This document shows positions 1-5,025 of a stretch of DNA of 7,903 nt, piece after piece. Where the stretch lies: the NCBI RefSeq assembly GCF_022288825.1, contig NZ_JAKOOW010000033.1, positions 119,861 through 127,763 on the forward strand. Direction: 5' to 3'. The position numbers and the translations under genes are program-made. The first letter of the stretch is position 1, and every line of letters starts with the position of its first letter. The DNA comes from Kingella pumchi (GTDB taxonomy: Bacteria; Pseudomonadota; Gammaproteobacteria; Burkholderiales; Neisseriaceae). Under the pieces are notes generated by a model that saw only the letters and a program-made list of their open reading frames with translations, did no database searches and had not been told where the DNA came from.

Positions 1-23
1 CCTGAAAAACGAAAGGAACCCCG

Positions 24-35
24 ATGCAGCCTGAA
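24..35 (+). repeat. DUS-like word at the rusA start codon
   Basis: ATGCAGCCTGAA differs from AGGCAGCCTGAA at one base and supplies the start codon and the first four codons of rusA. The first ten bases of the window (CCTGAAAAAC) look like the tail of a further, cut-off DUS, as at 6424-6430. Confidence 0.5.
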
Positions 36-536
36 AGCACCGAACTGCTGTTCCGCGTGAACGGCATCCCCCAAGGCAAAGCCCGCCCGCGCTTTACCAA
101 AGCAGGGCGCAGCTACACCCCCGCCAACACCCGCCGCTACGAAGCAGACGTGCGCGAAGCCGCACTCAAGGCCGCCGCGATACAGGGCTACACCAAAGCC
201 GACAAACACACCGCCCTGGCCGTCAGCGTCACCGCATGGTTTCCCGTCCCCGCGTCGTGGCCGAAAAAGAAACGCGCCGCCGCCATGGCCGGCGACATCT
301 ACCCCACCGCCAAGCCCGACGCCGACAACATCGCCAAAGCCATACTCGACGCCCTGAACGGCATCGCCTTCCACGACGACAAACAAGTCGCCGACTGCCG
401 CATCGGCAAGCGCTACACCTTCCGCGACGACGACAGCCCCCGCATCGTCGTCCACATCGCGCCGATGAAAACCTTTGCCCAGCTGCGTGACGAAGCCCTT
501 GCAGGCAGCCTGAAGGACGGAGTAGGGCATGATTGA
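24..536 (+). CDS. rusA: RusA-family Holliday junction resolvase
   Basis: A 170-residue protein of the RusA family, small homodimeric Mg-dependent endonucleases that cut four-way DNA junctions during phage recombination and replication. The signature lies at residues 97-121: KPDADN, then DALNG, then HDDKQV. By alignment from memory with E. coli RusA (Asp70, Asp72, Lys76, Asp91), the equivalents are Asp99, Asp101, Lys105 and Asp119. The N-terminal part (VNGIPQGKARPR, 13-24) is also typical. It is longer than the 120-residue E. coli protein, with extra residues at both ends. GAAAGGAA at 11-18 is a good ribosome binding site for the ATG at 24. The first 12 nt of the gene (ATGCAGCCTGAA) match the DUS at 11 of 12 positions. 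It overlaps the next gene by 8 nt, so the two are probably translated together. The family call is secure; activity is inferred. Confidence 0.93.
   Translation: MQPESTELLFRVNGIPQGKARPRFTKAGRSYTPANTRRYEADVREAALKAAAIQGYTKADKHTALAVSVTAWFPVPASWPKKKRAAAMAGDIYPTAKPDADNIAKAILDALNGIAFHDDKQVADCRIGKRYTFRDDDSPRIVVHIAPMKTFAQLRDEALAGSLKDGVGHD
503..514 (+). repeat. DUS inside rusA
   Basis: An exact AGGCAGCCTGAA in the 3' end of rusA, encoding part of Ala-Gly-Ser-Leu-Lys near the C-terminus, in a region outside the family core. It is not palindromic. Confidence 0.88.
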
Positions 537-1125
537 AGCCGCCGTTGTCAAAACCCCCGCCGGCACGCTGGCAGCGGCCACCGTCGCCGACGCCGAAATC
601 CTGCGCAGCCTGAAAGCAGGAAAAGCCTACCGCGTCAAAGTAACCCAGCTTTCCAACCGCAGCTACCAGCACCACAAACTCTTTTTCGGCGGCCTGCTGC
701 CGCTGGCCTACGAATACTGGCAGCCCACCGGCGGACTAGTAACCCAAGGCGAGCGGGCGATGGTGCAGCGTTTCGCCCAACGCTTGGAAGCCATGCACGA
801 AAGCGGCGGCCTGTTTCTCGAGTTTGCCGAAGAGTTTGTGCTGGGCGTCGCCAAAAAGCGCGGCGAAAAAGTGGGAGCCGTCTTGCAGAGCATGGAAGCC
901 TTCCGCAAATGGCTCACCATCGAAGCGGGCTATTACGACATCTACGAGACGCCCGCCGGCATCCGCAAAGAAGCCAAAAGCATCAGCTTCGCCCAAATGG
1001 ATCAGGAAGCCTTTAATGACTTCTACCGCGCCTGCTTCCAAGTAGCGTGGAACATGATGCTTTCGACCAAGTTTGAAAACCAAGAAGCCGCGTTAAGGGC
1101 GGCTGAAGAGATGATGGAGATGTGA
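529..1125 (+). CDS. DUF1367-family phage protein
   Basis: A 198-residue protein that I recognise as DUF1367, a conserved family of about 200 residues found in lambdoid phages and prophages of Enterobacteriaceae, Burkholderia and Neisseriaceae, with no established biochemical role. Family landmarks are HHKLFFGGLLPLAYEYW (48-64) followed by PTGG (66-69), the AFRKWLTIEAGYYDI block in the middle, and KSISFAQMDQEAFNDFYRA near the C-terminus. No signal peptide, membrane segment or nuclease motif is visible. The start is set by CGGAG at 518-522, six bases before the ATG, and it overlaps the end of rusA by 8 nt. Its place between a RusA resolvase and a YbcO-like protein suggests a role in DNA replication or recombination, by context only. 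It is of full length for the family. Confidence 0.9.
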   Translation: MIEAAVVKTPAGTLAAATVADAEILRSLKAGKAYRVKVTQLSNRSYQHHKLFFGGLLPLAYEYWQPTGGLVTQGERAMVQRFAQRLEAMHESGGLFLEFAEEFVLGVAKKRGEKVGAVLQSMEAFRKWLTIEAGYYDIYETPAGIRKEAKSISFAQMDQEAFNDFYRACFQVAWNMMLSTKFENQEAALRAAEEMMEM

Positions 1126-1421
1126 TGGGCGGAATCAGAAAAGCGGCCAAAGGGCAACGCTGCCAAGTGCGGCTGCCGGGCATCTGCAACCATAACCCTG
1201 AAACGGTGGTGCTGGCGCATTACCGTCTGGCGGGGACGTGCGGCACCGGTATCAAACCGTCCGATTTGCTGGGCGCGTTCGCCTGCTCGTCTTGCCACGA
1301 CGCAATCGACGGCAGGATGAGAACAGATTTGACGGAAGATGAATTGAGACTGGCGCACGCGGAAGGCGTGATGCGGACGCTGGTTATTTTGGAAAAGGCG
1401 GGGCTGGTTCAGGCTGCCTGA
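1125..1421 (+). CDS. ybcO: YbcO/DUF1364-family putative nuclease
   Basis: A 98-residue protein closely resembling E. coli YbcO (DUF1364), a small metal-binding, HNH-like putative nuclease of the lambdoid nin region. Visible landmarks are IRKAAKGQRCQVRLPG at the N-terminus, the NPETVVLAH segment (residues 24-32), CGTGIKPSDL (39-48) and the CSSCHDAID cluster (54-62). Cys13, Cys21, His32, Cys39, Cys54, Cys57 and His58 are candidate metal ligands. A GTG three bases upstream (1122) is possible, but the ATG at 1125 aligns better with the usual M-x-x-[LI]-R-K-A-A start and lies five bases after GGAG (1116-1119). The start shares one base with the DUF1367 stop (TGATG). The stop codon lies inside a palindromic DUS. 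Family membership is confident; catalysis is not shown by the sequence. Confidence 0.92.
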   Translation: MGGIRKAAKGQRCQVRLPGICNHNPETVVLAHYRLAGTCGTGIKPSDLLGAFACSSCHDAIDGRMRTDLTEDELRLAHAEGVMRTLVILEKAGLVQAA

Positions 1422-1422
1422 A
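1408..1422. repeat. Palindromic DUS at the 3' end of the ybcO-like gene
   Basis: TTCAGGCTGCCTGAA is a 7+1+7 palindrome. On the - strand it contains AGGCAGCCTGAA (AG-kingDUS, bases 1408-1419). On the + strand it contains AGGCTGCCTGAA (1411-1422), the variant known as the Simonsiella-type DUS. It includes the TGA stop of the upstream gene. Confidence 0.85.
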
Positions 1423-1441
1423 AAGTGATTAGGTATAAATA

Positions 1442-2116
1442 ATGAAAAAACTCTTACAAGGGGACTGTTTGGATTTGCTCAAAACCCTGCCCGACGGCAG
1501 CGTGGATTTAATCCTGACAGACCCGCCCTATTATGTCGGCATGACCCATAACGCACAAAAGGCGACGTTTACCGATTTGTCCATGCTCAGGCCGTTTTTC
1601 ATGCAGCTTTTCGGCGAATTTAAACGGGTGGCAAAGCAAGGGGCGTTTGTCTATGTGTTTACCGACTGGCGAACCGCTCCGTTTTTGCAACCGTTATTGG
1701 CCGACATGCTGGATATTAAAAACATGTTGGTATGGGACAAGATTGTCGGGCGTGTGTCGCCGCACTACCGAAACCAGCACGAGCTTATCCTGGTTGCAAC
1801 TAATGGCAAAACTCAACGGAAGGTGTTCTCCGGCAACATCATCTGCGAAAAATCCTTTTCCAGCGGGGCGCATAGCACCAACGTCAAAATCCACCCGACG
1901 CAAAAGCCCGTGGAACTGCTGCAACGCCTGATTTTGGATGGCAGCGATGAGGGGGATACGGTGCTGGACTGCTTTATGGGCAGCGGTAGCACGGGCGTGG
2001 CGTGTGTTAATACAGGGCGGAAGTTTATCGGCATGGAGATAGACGAAGGCTATTTCAAGGGGGCGGAAGCGGCAATCGCGGATGCGGAAGAAAAACGGTG
2101 GCAGGGTTTGTTTTAG
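1442..2116 (+). CDS. Orphan DNA N4/N6-methyltransferase (beta class)
   Basis: A 224-residue S-adenosylmethionine-dependent DNA methyltransferase. The catalytic motif IV, TDPPY (26-30), comes first. HPTQKPVELL (151-160) follows, then the SAM-binding motif I, LDCFMGSGSTG (175-185), and FIGMEID (195-201) as motif II. This order defines the beta class of amino-methyltransferases; DPPY is most common in N6-adenine enzymes, but N4-cytosine cannot be excluded. The short length and compact central part leave little room for a separate target-recognition domain. No restriction endonuclease gene is adjacent, so it looks like a solitary phage enzyme, plausibly for evading host restriction or for timing of replication (inference). 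The ribosome binding site is weak (AGG at 1431-1433). Codon use is less C-rich at third positions than in the genes before it, which suggests separate acquisition. The target sequence cannot be read from the sequence. Confidence 0.93.
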   Translation: MKKLLQGDCLDLLKTLPDGSVDLILTDPPYYVGMTHNAQKATFTDLSMLRPFFMQLFGEFKRVAKQGAFVYVFTDWRTAPFLQPLLADMLDIKNMLVWDKIVGRVSPHYRNQHELILVATNGKTQRKVFSGNIICEKSFSSGAHSTNVKIHPTQKPVELLQRLILDGSDEGDTVLDCFMGSGSTGVACVNTGRKFIGMEIDEGYFKGAEAAIADAEEKRWQGLF

Positions 2117-2139
2117 GCCGCCTAGGAACGGAGAAATGG

Positions 2140-2691
2140 ATGTACCGCAATATAGACGAGTGCCTGCGGCAGGCCTACAAAATCTGGGCTGTGCGTATCG
2201 AACCGATGGGCAACACCGCCCAAGTCTGCGACTGGCTGCAGAGCAAAGGCGTCAAAGGCGGCGGCAGCGGCCTGACCCAGCACGAACACCACGCCCAAAG
2301 CGCGATGATTATCGCCCGCGTGCAAAGGCTGCTCGAGCCGGCCGAGTTGGCCGTCATCGAAATGCACTACACCGGCGGACTTAAGCTCGACGGCATTGTC
2401 GACCTGACTGCCCACATCGAGCGCCAAAACAACGGCGCCAACCTGCTTTTGTGCGATGCCCTGATCGGCAACATCTTCAGCGGCCGCCCCAAGCGCACCG
2501 CAATACAGGACAGGTTCGACATCTGTAAGCGGACGTACTTTTACAAGCGCAGGCAGATAAAGCAACTTATTGGCGACCTGTTTGCGTCGGCCATGTGCAA
2601 ATTGTCCGGCGACTTCGAGCAGGCAGGCATCATCCGCCCGCCGCACATCCCGCAGCCAAACTGCAACGGCCTGCCGTTTCAAATCCCTTAA
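2140..2691 (+). CDS. Putative late-gene regulator (Q-like position), family not certain
   Basis: A 183-residue protein starting MYRNIDECLRQ. The start is fixed by GGAG at 2130-2133, six bases before the ATG; an upstream in-frame start at 2098 lies inside the methyltransferase gene and has no ribosome binding site. The N-terminal half (residues 55-80: MIIARVQRLLEPAELAVIEMHYTGG) resembles in pattern the helix found in phage antitermination Q-type proteins. Residues 116-147 (RPKRTAIQDRF, then YFYKRRQIKQLIGDLF) read like a basic helix-turn-helix. It lies last in the nin-like block, just where lambdoid phages keep Q. The cysteines are scattered and form no zinc-finger pattern, and there is no membrane segment. 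I do not firmly recognise the family, so the regulator role rests on position and a weak resemblance. It could instead be another nin-region DNA-binding protein. Confidence 0.85.
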   Translation: MYRNIDECLRQAYKIWAVRIEPMGNTAQVCDWLQSKGVKGGGSGLTQHEHHAQSAMIIARVQRLLEPAELAVIEMHYTGGLKLDGIVDLTAHIERQNNGANLLLCDALIGNIFSGRPKRTAIQDRFDICKRTYFYKRRQIKQLIGDLFASAMCKLSGDFEQAGIIRPPHIPQPNCNGLPFQIP

Positions 2692-2698
2692 TTTCCGC

Positions 2699-2727
2699 TT
2701 GTGCGCCGCCCCCGCTTTGGCTATTAT
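2699..2727 (+). promoter_or_regulatory. Candidate sigma-70 promoter for the lipoprotein gene
   Basis: TTGTGC (2699-2704) is separated by exactly 17 bases from TATTAT (2722-2727), which matches the -10 consensus at five of six positions; the -35 match is only three of six. It lies in the 76-bp gap ahead of the lipoprotein gene and would give a leader of about 35 nt. Confidence 0.45.
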
Positions 2728-2767
2728 CCGCGTTTACTTTATTTAACCAAACTTAAAGGAAACAGAG

Positions 2768-3496
2768 ATGAAAAAACTTTTAGCCGTTACATTGGTAGCA
2801 TTTTTGGCTGCGTGCACCGACCCAAAATCCATCGTACTAACCAAGAAAGAAGATATTGAGAAGCACGCAGAAGAGCTTGGGAAGTTATCCAGCGAAGAAA
2901 AGCAATTAGTTGTTGCCTATCTGCTTCGTGCCGAACTTGGCGGGGCGTTTGGTGGCGAAGGTAACGACAAAGCTGTTTACGGAGTAACAATTGGGGAAGC
3001 GATCGAAAAACAGAAAGCATTTATCGAAAAACAAAAAGCACTTATTGAAGCGCAACAAAAGCAGGAACTTGAGCAAAAAGCTGAAGAGGAACAAGCTAGA
3101 AAAGAGCTGGAAGAGAAACGCAAGCAGTTAAATGAAGCCGTCAGCGTGATTTTTGTTGAACACCACAGGAAAGAGGGGCAATTTTCATTCCAAAAATACG
3201 ATATTTTCAGTTTCAAAATTAAAAACAATTCACAAAAAAATATCACCGGCATCAAAGGTACCACCGTATTTTTTGATAAGTTTGGCGATGAATTAACACG
3301 GCTAGAAATGAAAAACGACTTCCAAGACAACGGCGGCAAACTTGCAGCAGGCCAAGATTACACTTGGCAAGGGCAAAAGGATATATTGTTGCGTGATGAC
3401 GAAAAACTTGCCGACACCCCAACGGAAGATCTGAAATTTGTTTATGAGCCTGATACCGTGTTATTTGAAGATGGTACATCCCTAACAGTTAAATAA
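2768..3496 (+). CDS. Coiled-coil lipoprotein (probable prophage moron)
   Basis: A 242-residue predicted lipoprotein. The N-terminus has two lysines, a hydrophobic stretch and the lipobox LAAC with Cys16 as the lipidated residue. There is no Asp at +2 (Thr17), which favours the outer membrane. Residues 20-60 form a helical segment (LTKKEDIEKHAEELGKL and onward). Residues about 76-124 are a charged coiled coil with the repeat AFIEKQKALIEAQQKQ. The rest (about 125-242) looks like a beta-rich domain, with FKIKNNSQKNITGIKGT followed by alternating hydrophobic strands. AAAGGA lies seven bases before the ATG. The gene is clearly richer in A and T than its upstream neighbours, has its own candidate promoter and is followed by two terminators. 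This layout is typical of genes expressed in the lysogen, such as surface-exclusion or fitness proteins. No named family is certain; the function is unknown. Confidence 0.9.
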   Translation: MKKLLAVTLVAFLAACTDPKSIVLTKKEDIEKHAEELGKLSSEEKQLVVAYLLRAELGGAFGGEGNDKAVYGVTIGEAIEKQKAFIEKQKALIEAQQKQELEQKAEEEQARKELEEKRKQLNEAVSVIFVEHHRKEGQFSFQKYDIFSFKIKNNSQKNITGIKGTTVFFDKFGDELTRLEMKNDFQDNGGKLAAGQDYTWQGQKDILLRDDEKLADTPTEDLKFVYEPDTVLFEDGTSLTVK

Positions 3497-3507
3497 TGTA
3501 AAGCCCC

Positions 3508-3542
3508 AAAGCCGCCTGAAATTGGTTCAGGCGGCTTTTTTT
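3508..3542 (+). terminator. Intrinsic terminator built from DUS-like arms
   Basis: A perfect 13-bp stem (AAAGCCGCCTGAA at 3508-3520 with TTCAGGCGGCTTT at 3526-3538), loop ATTGG, and a T-run to 3542. It starts 12 bases after the lipoprotein stop. The arm contains GCCTGAA, a degenerate DUS core, as in many Neisseriaceae terminators. Confidence 0.93.
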
Positions 3543-3550
3543 GCGCCCAC

Positions 3551-3575
3551 AAAAACCGCCTTGAAGGCGGTTTTT
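3551..3575. terminator. Second, bidirectional intrinsic terminator
   Basis: A 10-bp perfect stem (AAAAACCGCC at 3551-3560 with GGCGGTTTTT at 3566-3575) around TTGAA. Both strands have a U-run after the stem, so it can stop transcription from either side. It lies eight bases after the first terminator and insulates the lipoprotein unit from the operator region. Confidence 0.88.
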
Positions 3576-3588
3576 CTCATTTTAAGCA

Positions 3589-3603
3589 TTAGCAAAAATA
3601 TAA
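3589..3603. repeat. Operator-like repeat, weakest copy
   Basis: TTAGCAAAAATATAA keeps the left half-site (TTAGCAAA) of the perfect palindrome at 3660-3674 and matches it at 11 of 15 positions, but its right half is degenerate. It lies 46 bases, start to start, from the next copy. Confidence 0.4.
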
Positions 3604-3634
3604 ATATATTTTAAAACAAGAAAATAAAAAATAA

Positions 3635-3649
3635 TTAGCGATTTGCTAT
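3635..3649. promoter_or_regulatory. Operator-like repeat, second copy
   Basis: TTAGCGATTTGCTAT is an imperfect palindrome (TAGC with GCTA) matching the perfect copy at 3660-3674 at 12 of 15 positions, 25 bases upstream of it start to start. In addition ATTTGCTA (3641-3648) and TAGCAAAT (3661-3668) are exact inverted repeats 12 bases apart, so half-sites alternate along the region. Confidence 0.6.
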
Positions 3650-3677
3650 TGCATGATATTTAGCAAATTGCTAATAT
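3649..3677 (+). promoter_or_regulatory. Candidate early promoter for the small-gene/recombination operon
   Basis: TTGCAT (3649-3654), a 17-base spacer, then TAATAT (3672-3677, four of six to consensus). It is the last plausible promoter I see before the run of small genes, and the perfect palindrome overlaps it. Start of transcription would be near 3684. The -35 is poor (three of six), as is common for regulated promoters. Confidence 0.4.
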
Positions 3678-3904
3678 TCACCCATCGCAACACCGCAGAC
3701 ACCGACGACCGCTCAAGACGCCGCAGGCCGGAGTGGGAAATCCGCCAAGTCAGTACGAGAAGCTTTAACGCCCCGGCCAGTTCCGGACAAGCGAAGCTGG
3801 TAAGGAATAAGTCGATAGCAGAACGAAGGAAGCCGCCGCGCATGTTCTTTAGATTCACCGCCTTTTGCGCGACGGCTTCGGGACTTTTTATCCAAGCAGC
3901 CTGA
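3653..3904 (+). CDS. Possible small basic phage protein (uncertain start)
   Basis: An open frame of 83 codons follows the operator region and ends in the TGA of a DUS-like word. The translation from about residue 26 on (PEWEIRQVSTRSFNAPASSGQ, then KSIAERRKPPRMFFRF) has a protein-like look. It faintly recalls short phage accessory proteins of the Ash/Icd-like kind, but that is memory, not an alignment. Against it, neither the ATG at 3653 nor the TTG at 3668 has a ribosome binding site, and both lie upstream of the inferred transcription start at about 3684. Codon use is mixed, with several rare AGA/AGG arginine codons. The same bases form a terminator-like hairpin. It may be a real gene, a leader peptide or non-coding leader RNA. 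Confidence 0.35.
   Translation: MIFSKLLIFTHRNTADTDDRSRRRRPEWEIRQVSTRSFNAPASSGQAKLVRNKSIAERRKPPRMFFRFTAFCATASGLFIQAA
3660..3674. promoter_or_regulatory. Operator-like perfect palindrome
   Basis: TTAGCAAATTGCTAA is a perfect 7+1+7 palindrome of the size bound by dimeric phage repressors of the CI/Cro type. It covers the spacer and -10 of the candidate promoter at 3649-3677, so a bound protein would block that promoter. The binding protein is not encoded in this window. Confidence 0.65.
3829..3889 (+). terminator. Terminator-like or attenuator hairpin in the leader
   Basis: GAAGCCGCCGCGC (3829-3841) pairs with GCGCGACGGCTTC (3867-3879) at 12 of 13 positions around a 25-nt loop, and five Ts follow at 3885-3889 after GGGAC. 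The loop is large and the T-run is offset, so termination would be weaker than at 3508-3575. Its place between the candidate promoter and the first small gene would suit attenuation or antitermination control. Confidence 0.35.
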
Positions 3905-3905
3905 A
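3894..3905 (+). repeat. DUS-like 12-mer, one mismatch
   Basis: AAGCAGCCTGAA differs from AGGCAGCCTGAA only at its second base. It contains the stop of the possible small ORF at 3653-3904. Confidence 0.6.
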
Positions 3906-3946
3906 ACAGACTGCTTCAGTAAACAGTTTTGTCAGGAGAGAGACAG

Positions 3947-4249
3947 ATGCACAACCCCTACGCTGAAGCCGACGCCCGCCACGAGCGCCAACTGGATGCC
4001 GCGCTGGCCGCCGAATTAGCCGCCATTGCCAACGCCGAATACTGGCTCGCCGACTGCGAAGCAACGGCAAGCATCCTGAAAGCCGAGTTTGTCGGTAACT
4101 GCGACGAAAACAACCCGCCGCAAATCGAACACTGGCACGAATGGCTGCTAGACGAAACCCGCCGCATCAGCCAGAAAGCCGAAGACGCCATGCGCTTGCT
4201 TATCGCCGGCGGCGCCCCCTTTACCACCCTAAATTTTTTGATTGATTAA
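3947..4249 (+). CDS. Small acidic helical protein, unrecognised
   Basis: A 100-residue protein, MHNPYAEADARHERQ onward. The start is set by AGGAG (3934-3938), eight bases before the ATG; a TTG at 3929 in the same frame lies upstream of that site and is rejected. Residues 10-50 are rich in Ala, Glu and Leu and likely helical (DAALAAELAAIANAEYWL). The middle contains NPPQIEHWHEWLLDETRRI, and the C-terminus is more hydrophobic. No known motif, signal peptide or membrane helix is seen. It is the first securely translated gene of the small-gene cluster and has the C-rich third positions of the neighbouring early genes. Its ten-base gap to the next start suggests co-translation. Function unknown. 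Confidence 0.85.
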   Translation: MHNPYAEADARHERQLDAALAAELAAIANAEYWLADCEATASILKAEFVGNCDENNPPQIEHWHEWLLDETRRISQKAEDAMRLLIAGGAPFTTLNFLID

Positions 4250-4259
4250 GGAGCAAGAG

Positions 4260-4571
4260 ATGAAACCCCTAGACCTAATCGCCGGCGCCGCCCTGTTTGC
4301 GGCGGTTTGCATCAGCAGCGCGCTGGCCTTTGATACCGAAACCGCGCACCACCCCGAAAGCATTTTCAGGCAGCCTGAAATTGGATTTATCGAGCCGGAA
4401 AACATCAAGCTCGAATGCGGCCGCCTGCCGCAGGCCGACCCCGACCGCCAGCCTGAATTGTGGATAGCGGTCCGCCAAAAAGCCGAAGACTGCGCCTTTG
4501 AAGAATACGCCCGCCAGCAGGCCGAAGTGTGGGAACAAGACCCCACCGCCGGCGTGGTGCTGGAGCCATAG
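4260..4571 (+). CDS. Small exported or membrane-anchored protein, unrecognised
   Basis: A 103-residue protein. AAGGAG (4248-4253), six bases before the ATG at 4260, sets the start; the TTG at 4242 in the same frame is not supported. The N-terminus (MKPLDLIAGAALFAAVCISS, then ALAFDTE) reads as a signal peptide with a possible signal peptidase I site after Ala23 (ALA, then F), or as a signal anchor. The rest is soluble and charged, with two Cys (about 57 and 80 in this numbering) that could form a disulphide in the periplasm. No lipobox or lysis-protein feature is evident. A palindromic DUS is embedded in the coding sequence at 4364-4380. An envelope protein among early phage genes would suit superinfection exclusion or membrane modulation, by inference only. 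The family is not recognised. Confidence 0.85.
   Translation: MKPLDLIAGAALFAAVCISSALAFDTETAHHPESIFRQPEIGFIEPENIKLECGRLPQADPDRQPELWIAVRQKAEDCAFEEYARQQAEVWEQDPTAGVVLEP
4364..4380. repeat. Palindromic DUS inside a coding sequence
   Basis: TTTCAGGCAGCCTGAAA is a perfect 8+1+8 palindrome. It carries AGGCAGCCTGAA on the + strand (4368-4379) and AGGCTGCCTGAA on the - strand. It encodes part of the small exported protein, so the peptide follows the DUS. Confidence 0.88.
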
Positions 4572-4596
4572 GCGGTCATAGACCACCATAGGAGGT
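4567..4596 (+). repeat. Three 10-bp direct repeats starting CATAG
   Basis: CATAGGCGGT (4567), CATAGACCAC (4577) and CATAGGAGGT (4587) are tandem with an exact 10-bp period; the first and third agree at nine of ten positions, the middle one mainly in CATAG. GGTC and GACC around 4574-4584 could also form a small hairpin. The first repeat contains the stop of the preceding gene. Only three units are present, so chance is possible. Confidence 0.4.
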
Positions 4597-4738
4597 TAAG
4601 CGTAATCCGTACATCGCCTGAAAAACGCTCATCTGCTTATTCCATCCCAGCTGGGGGCTTATACGGCGTGCCCCATCCGTGAGTAGTGCAGGTATTTACC
4701 GAGCCTGCCAAACGTGTCAAATCGGTACAACCCGCAAA

Positions 4739-4763
4739 CAGCCTGCCCGGCAGATTCAGGCTG
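4739..4763 (+). promoter_or_regulatory. Leader hairpin upstream of the next gene
   Basis: CAGCCTG (4739-4745) pairs with CAGGCTG (4757-4763) across an 11-nt loop; the palindrome CTGCCCGGCAG (4743-4753) is a competing fold. It ends nine bases before the AAGGAG of the gene at 4786, so it could affect translation. No T-run follows, so it is not a terminator. Confidence 0.3.
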
Positions 4764-4785
4764 GTTGCAACAAGGAGACAACGAA

Positions 4786-5025
4786 ATGCTTACCGACAAG
4801 CAAATCCAAGACCTAATCGAGCGCCCCTACAAACAACCCGCCGCCATCGCCACCATTGCCGCCGACCTGGCCGACGAGACCATAGGCTTCCTGCACGGCA
4901 AAGTCAGCGCCGAATGCTGGGCGGAGATTATGGCGGCGCTCGAAGAAGCCGCCACCATCGAACTGAGCAAAGCCATCGACAGCTGGCAGGCCGAGCGCGA
5001 ATGGGAACAAAGGAACGCCGCATGA
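4786..5025 (+). CDS. Small helical protein, unrecognised
   Basis: A 79-residue protein, MLTDKQIQDLIERPYKQ onward. AAGGAG (4772-4777) lies eight bases before the ATG, which rejects the GTG upstream in the same frame at 4714. The sequence is almost wholly helix-prone: a short N-terminal helix, then AAIATIAADLADETIGFL, then CWAEIMAALEEAATIELSKAI, ending in a charged tail (AEREWEQRNAA). It is acidic overall, with no signal peptide or known motif. It shares ATGA with the next gene, so the two are very probably translated together. Small acidic phage proteins of this type are often inhibitors or DNA mimics, but nothing here is diagnostic. Confidence 0.82.
   Translation: MLTDKQIQDLIERPYKQPAAIATIAADLADETIGFLHGKVSAECWAEIMAALEEAATIELSKAIDSWQAEREWEQRNAA

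Larger units (their letters stand above)
3581..3680. other. AT-rich regulatory region (81% A+T)
   Basis: Eighty-one of these 100 bases are A or T, in sharp contrast with the GC-rich sequence that follows. It holds three operator-like repeats and a candidate promoter. It may be an early control region; an AT-rich unwinding element of a replication origin is the alternative. No convincing gene lies within 3581-3650. Confidence 0.7.

Noticed and set aside
229..675. Open frame on the - strand across rusA and the DUF1367 gene
   Set aside because: It is antisense to two recognised families, and the Arg/Cys/Gly-rich translation is a composition artefact.
2098..2139. Upstream start for the Q-like gene
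   Set aside because: It lies within the methyltransferase gene and lacks a ribosome binding site, whereas GGAG stands six bases before the ATG at 2140.
3508..3575. Paired inverted repeats read as a CRISPR or transposon end
   Set aside because: The two hairpins differ in sequence, each has a T-run, and there are no spacers or transposase; they are terminators.
4686..5021. N-terminal extension of the NUMOD1-like protein from a GTG
   Set aside because: Most of it is a shadow of the 79-residue gene in another frame and is Arg/His-rich. The ATG at 5022 has a ribosome binding site and an ATGA overlap.
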